Positions 25,704 to 33,115 of a stretch of DNA of 64,000 bases are shown piece by piece; the stretch's first letter is position 1; every line of letters starts with the position of its first letter. The notes beneath the pieces were generated by a model. That model ran no database searches, was not told where the DNA came from, and saw only the letters and a list, made by a program, of their open reading frames with translations. The DNA is from Mesorhizobium caraganae (GTDB lineage Bacteria > Pseudomonadota > Alphaproteobacteria > Rhizobiales > Rhizobiaceae), in assembly GCF_016836705.1 (NCBI RefSeq), contig NZ_JAFCGY010000029.1, forward strand, positions 1 to 64,000. The letters run 5' to 3'. The position numbers were made by a program, and so were the translations under genes.

Positions 25704-25732
25704 GCCCGCCTTGCCTCGAGCCAAAGGCGGGC
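25704..25732 (-). terminator. Terminator-like stem-loop downstream of the GFA gene
   Basis: Perfect 9-bp stem GCCCGCCTT/AAGGCGGGC with an 11-base loop. The T-run (TTTTTG) follows on the minus strand; on the plus strand only a later CTTTTTG follows. It may end the GFA transcript bidirectionally; no minus-strand gene upstream of it was recognised. The rest of 25664-25995 is AT-rich and holds an inverted repeat (25858-25898) but no gene. Confidence 0.6.
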
Positions 25733-25857
25733 TCGACGCTCGCTGTCTTTTTGTAACCGGCAATCGATTTACCGGTAGCGGGTCAGCTGGAATTCGCCTT
25801 GCGGTTGCAGGGCGACGCTGGTTTATTTAAAAACGAGAGCTTAAGACCACGTCTTAT

Positions 25858-25898
25858 CGTTACGCCAACTATGCTGTCCAAGTATGTTTGGCGTGACG
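25858..25898. promoter_or_regulatory. Long inverted repeat upstream of the PAS protein gene
   Basis: CGTTACGCCAA (25858-25868) and TTGGCGTGACG (25888-25898) pair with one mismatch across a 19-base spacer. It lies in AT-rich DNA about 100 bases before the PAS gene, suiting a dimeric regulator site or a structured leader. Confidence 0.5.
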
Positions 25899-25995
25899 CA
25901 AAGAAATCTTGCCAGCTCGTACAAAAGGACAACTTGTTTGTTTCCTTTTTTGTTACATAGTGTGGCGAATCTTGAAGCCGAATGAGGCGGTTTTC

Positions 25996-26553
25996 ATGCA
26001 GTCAGCGCGCATGGGTCGCAGTCCGCACGTGCAATATCCACCGATTGATGGATTCTGGACCTGGGACATCAAGCGTGACCGCGTTTACGGCGACGCCAAT
26101 CTTTCTGACTATTTCGGGCTGACGCTCGAAGAGTTCTCGCACGGCGTATCCATGGAAAGATGCATGCAGAGCATCGACGCCGAAGATCGGCTGCGGGTGC
26201 ACATCGCGATCCGCAAGGCGGTTGAGCGGAGAGCGGGGTTCAGGGAGATCTATCAGGTCCGCTCAGACAAGATGGGGCTTCGCCGGATAGTGGCGGTTGG
26301 CCAATGCTATGTGGACGGTCAGGGAGAAGCGGCCTTGTACCCCGGCTGGTTCATCGATCTGACCCGCAATGTCGATTCGGGCGAGACAGCACTTCGCGAG
26401 GTCCACCGCCATATCGAACAGGCCAAGGAGATCTCACAGTCGATAGGACAGGACCTGCTGTTCTATCTTCTCGAAAATGCCCAGGAAGAGGCGCAGCGAC
26501 GCCTTGACGGCAGGACGATGAGGCGCAACTCGGCTTGGAGCAGACCTTGTTAG
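25996..26553 (+). CDS. Single PAS-domain protein
   Basis: A 185-residue soluble protein. Residues 15-125 fit a PAS fold of the PAS_3 type: DGFWTWDIKRDRVYGDANLSD, FGLTLEEFSHGVSMERCM, HIAIRKAVERRAGFREIYQV and YPGWFIDLTRN. A helical C-terminal tail (ETALREVHRHIEQAKEISQSIG) follows, but there is no kinase, GGDEF or HTH output. It may be a stand-alone sensor that acts on a separate partner. ATG 25996 with GAGGCGG upstream is preferred over an in-frame start near 25909. Ends in a 4-base convergent overlap with the next gene. Confidence 0.8.
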   Translation: MQSARMGRSPHVQYPPIDGFWTWDIKRDRVYGDANLSDYFGLTLEEFSHGVSMERCMQSIDAEDRLRVHIAIRKAVERRAGFREIYQVRSDKMGLRRIVAVGQCYVDGQGEAALYPGWFIDLTRNVDSGETALREVHRHIEQAKEISQSIGQDLLFYLLENAQEEAQRRLDGRTMRRNSAWSRPC

Positions 26554-26888
26554 CTTTTGCGGGCAATCTTACCGCGACCGCGGACTTCAGCCGTCACCAT
26601 GCGAGCAAAATGGCTTTGAGGCGAGCGGCGCTCCAGCAAGCTGGCGCGCTCAAGAGCAGCGTCGCCGTAAAACTCGACCAACACCGTCGCTGCGCTGGCG
26701 GCGTCGACCCTGAGCCGGCCAAGGTCGGCGTGTCCGTCCCGGCTGGACGACACGCTGCCGGCGATGACATCCATCATGGCCTGCAACTTGTCGGGGGAAC
26801 TGCCCTCGTCTTCGTGCATCGTCGCGGTCCGATTGGCGGCGTAAAATATCGACATTTTCGCAAAAAGTGCAATAGGGTCGTTGATCAA
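26550..26888 (-). CDS. Hypothetical small protein
   Basis: A 112-residue frame beginning with TTG; an internal ATG at 26855 would give about 101 residues and may be the true start. The sequence FYAANRTATMHEDEG, then AASAATVLVEFYGDAALERASLLE, suggests a helical cytoplasmic protein with no recognised domain. Convergent with the PAS gene, sharing four bases at the stops. Support is the clean frame and tight packing only. Confidence 0.5.
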   Translation of the reverse strand: MINDPIALFAKMSIFYAANRTATMHEDEGSSPDKLQAMMDVIAGSVSSSRDGHADLGRLRVDAASAATVLVEFYGDAALERASLLERRSPQSHFARMVTAEVRGRGKIARKS

Positions 26889-26987
26889 GCGCTAATACAA
26901 CCTGATACAGCTCCACCGTGAGCTTCACCGCAATCTTCATGCAAGCATAGTCAGCGCACAGTTCATGCGCAGACATTGGGGGCACCG

Positions 26988-27182
26988 ATGAACCAGCCGA
27001 GCAAGATGGAGAACCTGCAGTTCGCGCAAGGGATACTGCGGGAACTTCGGCAGAAAGCCGAAGCCGACGGCGAGAAGCTTCTGACCTATCTCATCGACAT
27101 GGCTTACCTTGAAGCCAGTGATCGCATTCGCGCGCATTGGGTCGGCAATCACGAGCCCGAAAGCCGCAGGGCCAAGGGGTAA
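26988..27182 (+). CDS. Small conserved-type hypothetical protein
   Basis: A 64-residue helical protein: ENLQFAQGILRELRQKAEAD, then EKLLTYLIDMAYLEASDRIR. No motif that assigns function. GGGGGCA precedes the ATG, and a plus-strand terminator (27205-27225) lies just after the stop, which together support an independently transcribed gene. Similar short helical proteins are common in rhizobial genomes. Confidence 0.7.
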   Translation: MNQPSKMENLQFAQGILRELRQKAEADGEKLLTYLIDMAYLEASDRIRAHWVGNHEPESRRAKG

Positions 27183-27204
27183 AGCCGAAACGGAGCGATG
27201 GCGG

Positions 27205-27225
27205 CGCCCTCACGGGCGCGTTTTG
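27205..27225 (+). terminator. Terminator after the small helical protein gene
   Basis: Stem GCGCCC (27205-27210) with GGGCGC (27215-27220), tetraloop TCAC, followed by GTTTT. Confidence 0.75.
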
Positions 27226-27256
27226 GATCAGGCGCCGGAGGCCATCCAGACCACCG

Positions 27257-28279
27257 TCAGTTGTGAATACCGGCTGAAAGGCCAGCCAGCACCTCCCTCA
27301 CCCGGGTTTCGCTGATCCCGCGCGTATCCTTGACCCAGCTGGGCGTCGAGAGCGGCGGCTCGATAAAGCGAACATGGCTGTTTACCGGACCGTGCACGTA
27401 GGGGCGATTTAGCCCGTAGATGAGCGCACATGGGACGTTCAGGGCAGCGGCGGCGTGCGAAATGCCGCCGTCAACCCCCAGGAACATGGTCGACGCAGCG
27501 ATCTGGCACATCGCATCAGCAATCGATGGGGTCGAGGTGAAGTCGGTTGCCTCAGGGATGGCGGCGCGGATTTTTACAGCACCGGCGCGCTCGCGCGGTC
27601 CGCCGACAATCCAGATTGCCCAGCCGCGATCATGGTGGTCTCTGGCCACCGAGATGAAGCGCTCTATGGGCCACGAGCGGAAATTTTCGATGTCTGCCGT
27701 ATAGAGCGCCAGCGCGGGCCGGCCGGCATCAATCTTGTGGCGTTGGCGCCATTCGCCCAACTCGGCCGGATCGACCACAAGCCGGGGCGCTGGCCATTCT
27801 GTCCCCGCAGCCGGCTTTTCGCCAAGAGAGGCAATCGAGCAGACCTCCTCGAAGAGCCGCGTCTTGCGCGGGCCGAAAGCCCATAGATGTGCCAGCCAGC
27901 CGGCCGGGAAGCGATTGAGGAGGCCGAATTGCAACTCCTGCGGATAGCCGATGCGCTCCTCAATGCCGGCCATAAACGCCATCAGCGCCGCCTTGGTGCT
28001 GCTGGTCATCAGATAGGCCGTCCCGTAGTTCTCCTTTCGCAACTCGCCGACAAGGCGGCCGCGCTCTGCAAAACCGGGCCGCTGATGGCGCTTGGCAAGC
28101 GCCCAGCCTTTCCTGACATGCGGCATCAGGCGCGCCAATGGTGCCGCGACCGGCGAGGTGACGACATCGATGGGGCGACCGGGAAATCGCTCGGCAATGA
28201 TCTGGATGGCGGAGTGGCAACGGACGAAGTCGCCGACTGCCGGAAAGCCGACGAAGAGGATTGGATCGGTGGTCGTCAA
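27257..28279 (-). CDS. Glycosyltransferase family 9 (heptosyltransferase-like)
   Basis: A 340-residue GT-B transferase resembling ADP-heptose:LPS heptosyltransferases. The N-terminal half opens with ILFVGFPAVGDFVRCHSAI. The C-terminal nucleotide-sugar half carries ALYTADIENFRSWPIERF and the GVDGGISHAAAALNVPCALIYG motif. It would add a sugar to lipopolysaccharide or another envelope glycan on the cytoplasmic side. Its start overlaps the stop of the GT4 gene by four bases (ATGA), so the two are translationally coupled and likely act in one glycan pathway. Confidence 0.85.
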   Translation of the reverse strand: MTTTDPILFVGFPAVGDFVRCHSAIQIIAERFPGRPIDVVTSPVAAPLARLMPHVRKGWALAKRHQRPGFAERGRLVGELRKENYGTAYLMTSSTKAALMAFMAGIEERIGYPQELQFGLLNRFPAGWLAHLWAFGPRKTRLFEEVCSIASLGEKPAAGTEWPAPRLVVDPAELGEWRQRHKIDAGRPALALYTADIENFRSWPIERFISVARDHHDRGWAIWIVGGPRERAGAVKIRAAIPEATDFTSTPSIADAMCQIAASTMFLGVDGGISHAAAALNVPCALIYGLNRPYVHGPVNSHVRFIEPPLSTPSWVKDTRGISETRVREVLAGLSAGIHN

Positions 28280-29217
28280 GGAAGCGCTTCGCCGTCAAGG
28301 ATGCGGGCATAGAGATCCAGATAGCTACGCGCCGCTTTCTGAATCGGAAATCGCGTCGCAGCCGATTCGCGGCATTGCTGAGGCGTAAGGTCGGCGACGG
28401 CTTCGAAAGCGGCCGCAAATTCTTCATCGCTCTCGAAGAAGCGGCCGCTGTCTGCATCGACGGTCTCGGGCAACGCGCCTCGCGGAGTCGTCAGCACTGG
28501 AGTGCCGCACAGCATGGCTTCGACCGGTGCGTTGCCGAACGGCTCCTCCCAGGCGATCGGATTGAGGAAGGCTCGCGCCTCGCCGAGAAGGCGAAGCTTG
28601 GGCTCGCCGTCAACGATGCCGTGGAAACGGTATCGGCTGCCAAGGCTCTTGAAAAACAAACCTTCGCGGCGAGTCTGACTTCGGCCCAGCAGCTTCCAAC
28701 GCGAGCCACCGGCGATATCGAGACCGAAATCGAACTTTTTGGCGAGATCGACGGCGCGGTTGAGGCCTTTGCTCGATCGCGCAATGCCTGCGAGAAACAG
28801 CAGGCGGTCGCCCTTTGCCGTCGACAAACGATAGTCGTCTACCGGAAAGCCATTGTAGACGAAGGTCTTGCGCCCATGCTGGCGGGCATGATTGGCGCTG
28901 ATAAAGCTCCAGTTCGCAACCGGCATGGGCTGGTCCGGCATAAAGCCGCGCTGTGTATTCAGCGTTGGAAATGGCACTTCAACCGGCCAGCTGTGCGTGT
29001 GGACGATTTGCGTGTCGCGCGGAATGGCCGCCCGGCATTCGGCATCGGTTGAAGCGTGCCGGACTTCGAAGAGCGGATGGCTGGAGCCAGGACCGGCGAC
29101 CACCACGACATGGTGGCCGAGACGAACCATCTCCGTTGCCAGCCATTCGACCTGACGCTGAATCCCACCGTAACCCCGGCAGGGTATTACGCCCTTCAAA
29201 ACGAGCGTCACCCGCAT
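28276..29217 (-). CDS. Glycosyltransferase family 4 (copy 1)
   Basis: A 313-residue GT-B glycosyltransferase. N-terminal acceptor domain: KGVIPCRGYGGIQRQVEWLA (glycine-rich loop). C-terminal donor domain: FLAGIARSSKGLNRAVDLAKK and the EX7E-type segment PFGNAPVEAMLCGTPVLTTPRGALPE. Strikingly similar over its whole length to the GT4 encoded at 32136-33080 (shared DIAGGSRWKLLGRSQTR, LRLLGEARAFLNPI, RILDGE-LP ending), so the two are recent paralogues in direct orientation. Coupled to the GT9 gene. Confidence 0.87.
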   Translation of the reverse strand: MRVTLVLKGVIPCRGYGGIQRQVEWLATEMVRLGHHVVVVAGPGSSHPLFEVRHASTDAECRAAIPRDTQIVHTHSWPVEVPFPTLNTQRGFMPDQPMPVANWSFISANHARQHGRKTFVYNGFPVDDYRLSTAKGDRLLFLAGIARSSKGLNRAVDLAKKFDFGLDIAGGSRWKLLGRSQTRREGLFFKSLGSRYRFHGIVDGEPKLRLLGEARAFLNPIAWEEPFGNAPVEAMLCGTPVLTTPRGALPETVDADSGRFFESDEEFAAAFEAVADLTPQQCRESAATRFPIQKAARSYLDLYARILDGEALP

Positions 29218-29376
29218 TGATCTTGCCTCACAGTCCTCTCAAAGACGGTTCAGTTGCGTCACGGGCTTGGCATTGTCAAGGTCACGCCGGAATCGCGAAA
29301 AGCCTCGCCCACTGTCAGTGTTGCGCCTCTATCACCGGGTTACGGAATCGTTAATCAGCGCTTGCTACTATGCCGA

Positions 29377-29523
29377 ATGACCAAGAATCTCGGCAATGCA
29401 TCCAGGACCATCCCCAGGCAACAGCTAAAGAGGTCCGCCATTGATCGGCTGGCGCCTGCCCTGTTTCCGCTGGTCGTCGTCGCGCTTGGATACATGATCG
29501 GCCGGCAATTCTTCGGCTTCTAG
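29377..29523 (+). CDS. Very small single-pass membrane protein
   Basis: A 48-residue frame with a basic N-terminus and one hydrophobic helix (APALFPLVVVALGYMIG) near the C-terminus. No clear ribosome site, so support is limited to the hydrophobic pattern and the stem-loop that follows (29545-29564, eight pairs with a GAAA loop). Confidence 0.4.
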   Translation: MTKNLGNASRTIPRQQLKRSAIDRLAPALFPLVVVALGYMIGRQFFGF

Positions 29524-29544
29524 GCCAATCCTCTCCGGATACGC

Positions 29545-29564
29545 TCGCGGCGGAAACGCCGCGA
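29545..29564 (+). other. GAAA-tetraloop hairpin
   Basis: TCGCGGCG and CGCCGCGA pair perfectly around a GAAA loop. No T-run follows, so it is a stable RNA stem between the small membrane protein gene and the msrA terminator. Confidence 0.6.
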
Positions 29565-29572
29565 ACAAACGC

Positions 29573-29603
29573 AAAAAAACGCCACACCCTTTCGGGTGCG
29601 ACG
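29573..29603 (-). terminator. Terminator of msrA
   Basis: Minus-strand stem-loop with GCACCC/GGGTGT core and GAAA-containing loop, followed by seven T residues. Lies about 45 bases past the msrA stop. Confidence 0.85.
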
Positions 29604-29648
29604 CTCTCAGCTCTAAACCCATACCGGTATCGGCCGTTTGTGGCTGCG

Positions 29649-30167
29649 TTACGAAGCGGCCTTTTCGCGGACCGGAAGCTTCCAGCCCGGCCTGACAAAG
29701 TGGCAGGTGTAGCCGTTGGGATATTTTTCGAGATAGTCCTGGTGTTCGGGCTCGGCCTCCCAGAAATCGCCCACCGGAGCAAGTTCGGTGACGACTTTGC
29801 CGGGCCAGAGCCCCGAGGCATCGACATCGGCAATGGTGTCTTCGGCGACGCGCTTCTGCTCGTCACTGGTGTAGAAGATCGCCGACCGATAGCTCATTCC
29901 GACATCGTTGCCCTGCCGGTTCCTGGTGGTCGGATCGTGGATCTGGAAAAAGGATTCGAGCAGCGTGCGAAAGCTGATCCTGGCCGGATCGAAAATGATC
30001 TCGATGGCTTCGGCATGGGTGCCGTGGTTGCGGTAGGTGGCATTGGGCACATCGCCGCCGCTGTAGCCGACACGGGTCGAGATCACGCCGGGATAGCGCC
30101 GGATCAGATCCTGCATGCCCCAGAAACAGCCGCCGGCAAGCACTGCACGTTCGGTGGACGTCGCCAT
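29649..30167 (-). CDS. msrA: Peptide methionine sulfoxide reductase A
   Basis: Reduces methionine-S-sulfoxide in proteins with thioredoxin as donor; cytoplasmic repair enzyme. The 172-residue protein carries the catalytic motif GGCFWGMQ (residues 12-19), the substrate pocket YRNHGTHAEAIEI and QNDVGMSYRSAIFY-type segment (GNDVGMSYRSAIF). Length fits a stand-alone MsrA without MsrB. AAGGAGG lies just upstream of the start. It sits between the GT pair and the phage lysis cassette and has its own terminator. Confidence 0.95.
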   Translation of the reverse strand: MATSTERAVLAGGCFWGMQDLIRRYPGVISTRVGYSGGDVPNATYRNHGTHAEAIEIIFDPARISFRTLLESFFQIHDPTTRNRQGNDVGMSYRSAIFYTSDEQKRVAEDTIADVDASGLWPGKVVTELAPVGDFWEAEPEHQDYLEKYPNGYTCHFVRPGWKLPVREKAAS

Positions 30168-30235
30168 ATCATACCTCCTTTGGATTGCTCCTTAGGTAGG
30201 CATTGTCGCTGGCTTCTTCCAGCACCTCAATTGCG

Positions 30236-30559
30236 TCACTTGTCGACAGCCGGCCTGAACCGCCGCACGATCACCTCGAAGACGATGTCGGAAATCCACA
30301 TGGCCGAGACGCCGATCAGGAAGGCGGCGGCAAGTGTCGTGGTGTCGTCGGCGGGATCTGGAATGGGCATCCCCGTCGCCTTGAACCAGGCAACGGCGGG
30401 CAGCGTCAGATAGGCCGCCGCCAGCGCCCCGCAGATCGGCGAAGCGATCATCTCGCGCAGCTTATAGCGATGGCGTGACAGCGCCCGCAGCACGCCGCCG
30501 GCCAGTCCGGCGGCGACGACGGGGCCCTTGATGCCAAGCATGTCGAAGAGGTCGTGCAT
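30236..30559 (-). CDS. Small membrane protein at the end of the lysis cassette (holin-like candidate)
   Basis: A 107-residue protein with about three hydrophobic segments (GPVVAAGLAGGVLRAL, ICGALAAAYLTLPAVAWF, TLAAAFLIGVSAMWISDIVFEVI) and a basic C-terminus. The size and topology fit class I holins, which open the inner membrane to release endolysin. No family was recognised with confidence. Last gene of the cassette; 4 bases separate it from the lipoprotein gene. Confidence 0.6.
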   Translation of the reverse strand: MHDLFDMLGIKGPVVAAGLAGGVLRALSRHRYKLREMIASPICGALAAAYLTLPAVAWFKATGMPIPDPADDTTTLAAAFLIGVSAMWISDIVFEVIVRRFRPAVDK

Positions 30560-30563
30560 CGGC

Positions 30564-30755
30564 TTAAGGCCTCCACCCGCAAAGCTTTTGTCCCTTGCGG
30601 TTGTGCGTCAAAAGCGCTCTCGCCTCGGCGTCCGACAGCGCATCGACGGCTTTGGCCGACAGGCGCAGCGGGCTCGAGACCGTGCAGAAGCCGCCCGAAG
30701 CCGTCGTGCAACCGGCCAGCACCACAAGCAGCGCAAGCATCAGTCCTTTGCCCAT
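30564..30755 (-). CDS. Small lipoprotein, outer-membrane spanin-like (Rz1-type)
   Basis: A 63-residue lipoprotein precursor with a lipobox LAGC at residues 13-16 and a mature part of about 48 residues including SSPLRLSAKAVDALSDAEA and a closing GQKLCGWRP. Size, lipobox and its position overlapping the preceding gene by 16 bases match Rz1-type outer spanins, which pair with an inner-membrane spanin to fuse the two membranes. It lacks the Pro-rich linker of classical Rz1. Confidence 0.65.
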   Translation of the reverse strand: MGKGLMLALLVVLAGCTTASGGFCTVSSPLRLSAKAVDALSDAEARALLTHNRKGQKLCGWRP

Positions 30756-30988
30756 GATTTCAGCTCCTTTCGAACAGCGTCCGCCGGCAGTGCGCCGATA
30801 TCGTTCTGCACCTGGTCGGCGACCGCGCGCGCCGCGGTTTCAGCGGCCGCCTGTCTGCCGCGCTCGGCCTTGGCGCCGGCCAGGCGCTGGTGAAAGCCCC
30901 AGCAAAGGGCGGCGATGACCGATGCCAGGAAGCCCAGCAGCGCCTTGTTGCCGAGCACGACGGCAAGGAGCGCACTCACAGCAGCCAC
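30740..30988 (-). CDS. Inner-membrane spanin-like protein (Rz-type)
   Basis: An 82-residue protein with an N-terminal hydrophobic segment (LLAVVLGNKALLGFLASVIAA) and a helical periplasmic part (RLAGAKAERGRQAAAETAARA) likely to form a coiled coil. This is the layout of Rz-type i-spanins. Its 3' end overlaps the lipoprotein gene, the usual nested or overlapping Rz/Rz1 arrangement. Function rests on topology and context. Confidence 0.6.
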   Translation of the reverse strand: MAAVSALLAVVLGNKALLGFLASVIAALCWGFHQRLAGAKAERGRQAAAETAARAVADQVQNDIGALPADAVRKELKSWAKD

Positions 30989-31074
30989 CCGGCCACGAGC
31001 CCGGCCGCAAAGCCGATGGCATAGGGTTTGGCGGCTTCGAGATAGGCGATGAGCAGTTGTTGCAACCCTTCCAT
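30976..31074 (-). CDS. Tiny single-pass membrane protein in the lysis cassette
   Basis: A 32-residue protein: a short amphipathic stretch (GLQQLLIAYLEAAK) followed by a hydrophobic segment YAIGFAAGLVAGWLL. The ATG lies next to the stop of the preceding gene and the 3' end overlaps the i-spanin gene by 13 bases. Tight packing in the cassette supports it; a holin-like or antiholin-like role is only a guess. Confidence 0.55.
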   Translation of the reverse strand: MEGLQQLLIAYLEAAKPYAIGFAAGLVAGWLL

Positions 31075-31075
31075 G

Positions 31076-31279
31076 TCAGTGCGCCCAGGCGAATTTGCGG
31101 GAAAGCCAGTGCCAGGTCTCGGTGACCGAGGCGATGGCAAGACCGGCGGCGACCTCCAGTCCCGCCTGGATGTCGGGATCGGAGGAAAACGCTGCAGCGT
31201 CGTCGGCGCCGAGCAGGCCACGCGCGACCAGAACGCCGGCGCCGTAACGCAGGCCGATGCGAATGAGGACGGCGATCAT
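31076..31279 (-). CDS. Small phage-type membrane-associated protein
   Basis: A 67-residue protein with a hydrophobic N-terminus (IAVLIRIGLRYGAGVLVARGLL) and a helical C-terminal half (AGLEVAAGLAIASVTETWHWLSRKFAW). This pattern is common in small proteins next to phage endolysins and is often annotated as a putative holin. AAGGAG precedes the ATG. Start overlaps the endolysin stop by four bases; a single base separates its stop from the next start. Confidence 0.65.
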   Translation of the reverse strand: MIAVLIRIGLRYGAGVLVARGLLGADDAAAFSSDPDIQAGLEVAAGLAIASVTETWHWLSRKFAWAH

Positions 31280-31977
31280 GTCGAACTCCTTGCGAAAATG
31301 GATTTCAGGATCTGAAGCAGCGTGGCCCAGAACGGCAGGCGTTCGACGGGAGGCGCAATGGAGGCCCCGGCCGGCGCAGGCGATGGCGTAGAGCCGGGTG
31401 CGGCGGATGGGCCGGGCGGATGTTGTGGCCCCCATGGATCCGGCGAAGGTGCCGGAGCGGGCCGAGGGGCAGACATCAACAGCGCCTGGGAACGGACCGA
31501 CCGGACGCGGTCGCTCCAGCCCTTGCCGAAAACCGGCCAGGTCGGAAGCCGTCGCAGGAATGCCAGGCGGGCGTCGCAGAGGTCGTCGATGACGGCGCCC
31601 GATGGCCTGGCGCCGACAGCCCTCAGCGTGGCCGGGCCGATCCTGCCGTCCTGCACCGCACCCACCGCCGCTTGCAGATATTTCGCCGCCCTGCCCGGCC
31701 CGCTGTTCACGGCGAAGTCGAACACGGCATAGTCGACGCCGCCGGGAAGCTCGGCGCCGGCCACGGCGTCCCAATAGAAGCGGCGATAGACGGTCGCCAC
31801 CTGCTCGCCGCTGATCTCTCGCAGATCAGCCTTGCTGGCGTCCGCCTTCACATAGCGGCGGAAGTTGGCAAGCGTCACACCCTTCATGGTGGCGCCGCCC
31901 GGATCGGCTGGATTGTCGGACCAGCCGCCTTCCGATTTGAGGACGAGCGCAAGCGCCCGCGCGAAATTGCGGTCCAT
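31276..31977 (-). CDS. Endolysin, glycoside hydrolase family 108 type
   Basis: A 233-residue muramidase. The GH108 signature ALVLKSEGGWSDNPADPGG is at residues 10-28 with the catalytic Glu in SEGG, followed by ATMKGVTLANFRRY. A PG_binding_3-type region follows (LPGGVDYAVFDFAVNSGPGRA; QDGRIGPATLRAV). After a Pro/Ala-rich linker the protein ends with a hydrophobic, basic helix (LPFWATLLQILKSIFARS), a possible membrane anchor that would make the enzyme holin-independent or signal-arrest-like. No N-terminal signal peptide. First gene of the lysis cassette. Confidence 0.88.
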   Translation of the reverse strand: MDRNFARALALVLKSEGGWSDNPADPGGATMKGVTLANFRRYVKADASKADLREISGEQVATVYRRFYWDAVAGAELPGGVDYAVFDFAVNSGPGRAAKYLQAAVGAVQDGRIGPATLRAVGARPSGAVIDDLCDARLAFLRRLPTWPVFGKGWSDRVRSVRSQALLMSAPRPAPAPSPDPWGPQHPPGPSAAPGSTPSPAPAGASIAPPVERLPFWATLLQILKSIFARSST

Positions 31978-32135
31978 GGGAGTGCCTCTTTGGGTTGTGG
32001 GATTTAGCTAGGCGAATTTAGCTGGTCACAAATCAAACAAAGGAGACGAGTGTCTCGCTAACCTAACCGAGCAGACCGGCATGTCGGTCCCCCACCACAA
32101 CGCTTCCTCACAGGATAGGAGCCGCTAGACAGGGT

Positions 32136-33080
32136 TCACGGAAGCGTTTCGCCATCGAGGATGCGTTTATAGAGTTCCAAGTAGGCCTTTGCGGTCTTCT
32201 GGATCGGAAACCTTTCGGCAGCTGATTCACGGCATGTTCGCGCGGAAATGCTGTCGATCTCGTTTAGAACGTGAGCAAAATCCTCATCGGTTTCAAAGAA
32301 GCGCCCGCTCTCTGCATCGACCGTTTCTGCAAGCGCACCCCACCGCGTGGTCAGCACCGGGGTCCCGCATAGCATTGCTTCGACTGGGGCCATGCCGAAC
32401 GGCTCTACCCAAGAGATCGGATTAAGGAATGCACGCGCCTCGCCGAGCAATCGCAGCTTCTCTTCGCCATCGACGGCACCGTGGAAACGGTAGCGCCACG
32501 ACAAGCTCTTGAAGAACAGGCCGTCTTTCCGGGTCTGGCTGCGCCCCAGCAACTTCCACCTCGATCCACCTGCAATATCGAGCTCGAAGTTGAATTTCTT
32601 TGCCAGACCAACGGCCCGGTTGAGGCCCTTCCCGGCCCTTGCTATGCCGCCCAGAAACAATAGCCGGTCAACTTTGCGATCTGCGAGCCGATAGGCATCT
32701 ACCGGGAAACCGTTATAAACAAACGTTTCTCGGTTATGCTGATGCGCGTGACTGGCGCTGACAAAGCTGAAATTTAGCCCCTCCCTCGGGGCGTTCGGAA
32801 CATAGCCGTGCAGGGTGTAAAGCGCACGATATGGGCTCTCTACATCATACCAGCCATTGAAATGCACGATGTCAGTATTGGCAGGGATCGCCGCCAAGCA
32901 TTCCGCTACTGACGCCACCTGCCGGACCTCGCAACGCGGATGGCTTGATCCCGGGCCGGCAATCAGCGTGATTTGATGTCCGAGAGATACGAGTTCGCTG
33001 GCCAGCCAATCGATTTGCCGCTGGGTGCCACCGTAGCCTCTAGAGGGTATTTTGCCTTGCACCGCAATAGTAATATGCAT
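32136..33080 (-). CDS. Glycosyltransferase family 4 (copy 2, in the phage remnant)
   Basis: A 314-residue GT-B transferase closely similar to the GT4 encoded at 28276-29217: shared GKIPSRGYGGTQRQIDWLA, FVYNGFPVDAYRL, DIAGGSRWKLLGRSQTR, LRLLGEARAFLNPISWVEPFG and ILDGETLP. Residues differ most in the acceptor domain (about 65-105), suggesting different acceptors. It sits between the tail-fibre fusion and the endolysin, a place where phages carry genes that modify host surface glycan. ATG 33080 is preferred over a TTG two codons upstream. Confidence 0.87.
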   Translation of the reverse strand: MHITIAVQGKIPSRGYGGTQRQIDWLASELVSLGHQITLIAGPGSSHPRCEVRQVASVAECLAAIPANTDIVHFNGWYDVESPYRALYTLHGYVPNAPREGLNFSFVSASHAHQHNRETFVYNGFPVDAYRLADRKVDRLLFLGGIARAGKGLNRAVGLAKKFNFELDIAGGSRWKLLGRSQTRKDGLFFKSLSWRYRFHGAVDGEEKLRLLGEARAFLNPISWVEPFGMAPVEAMLCGTPVLTTRWGALAETVDAESGRFFETDEDFAHVLNEIDSISARTCRESAAERFPIQKTAKAYLELYKRILDGETLP

Positions 33081-33115
33081 TTCCAAGGTTTAGACCGTTG
33101 CCCATATTTGGCAAG

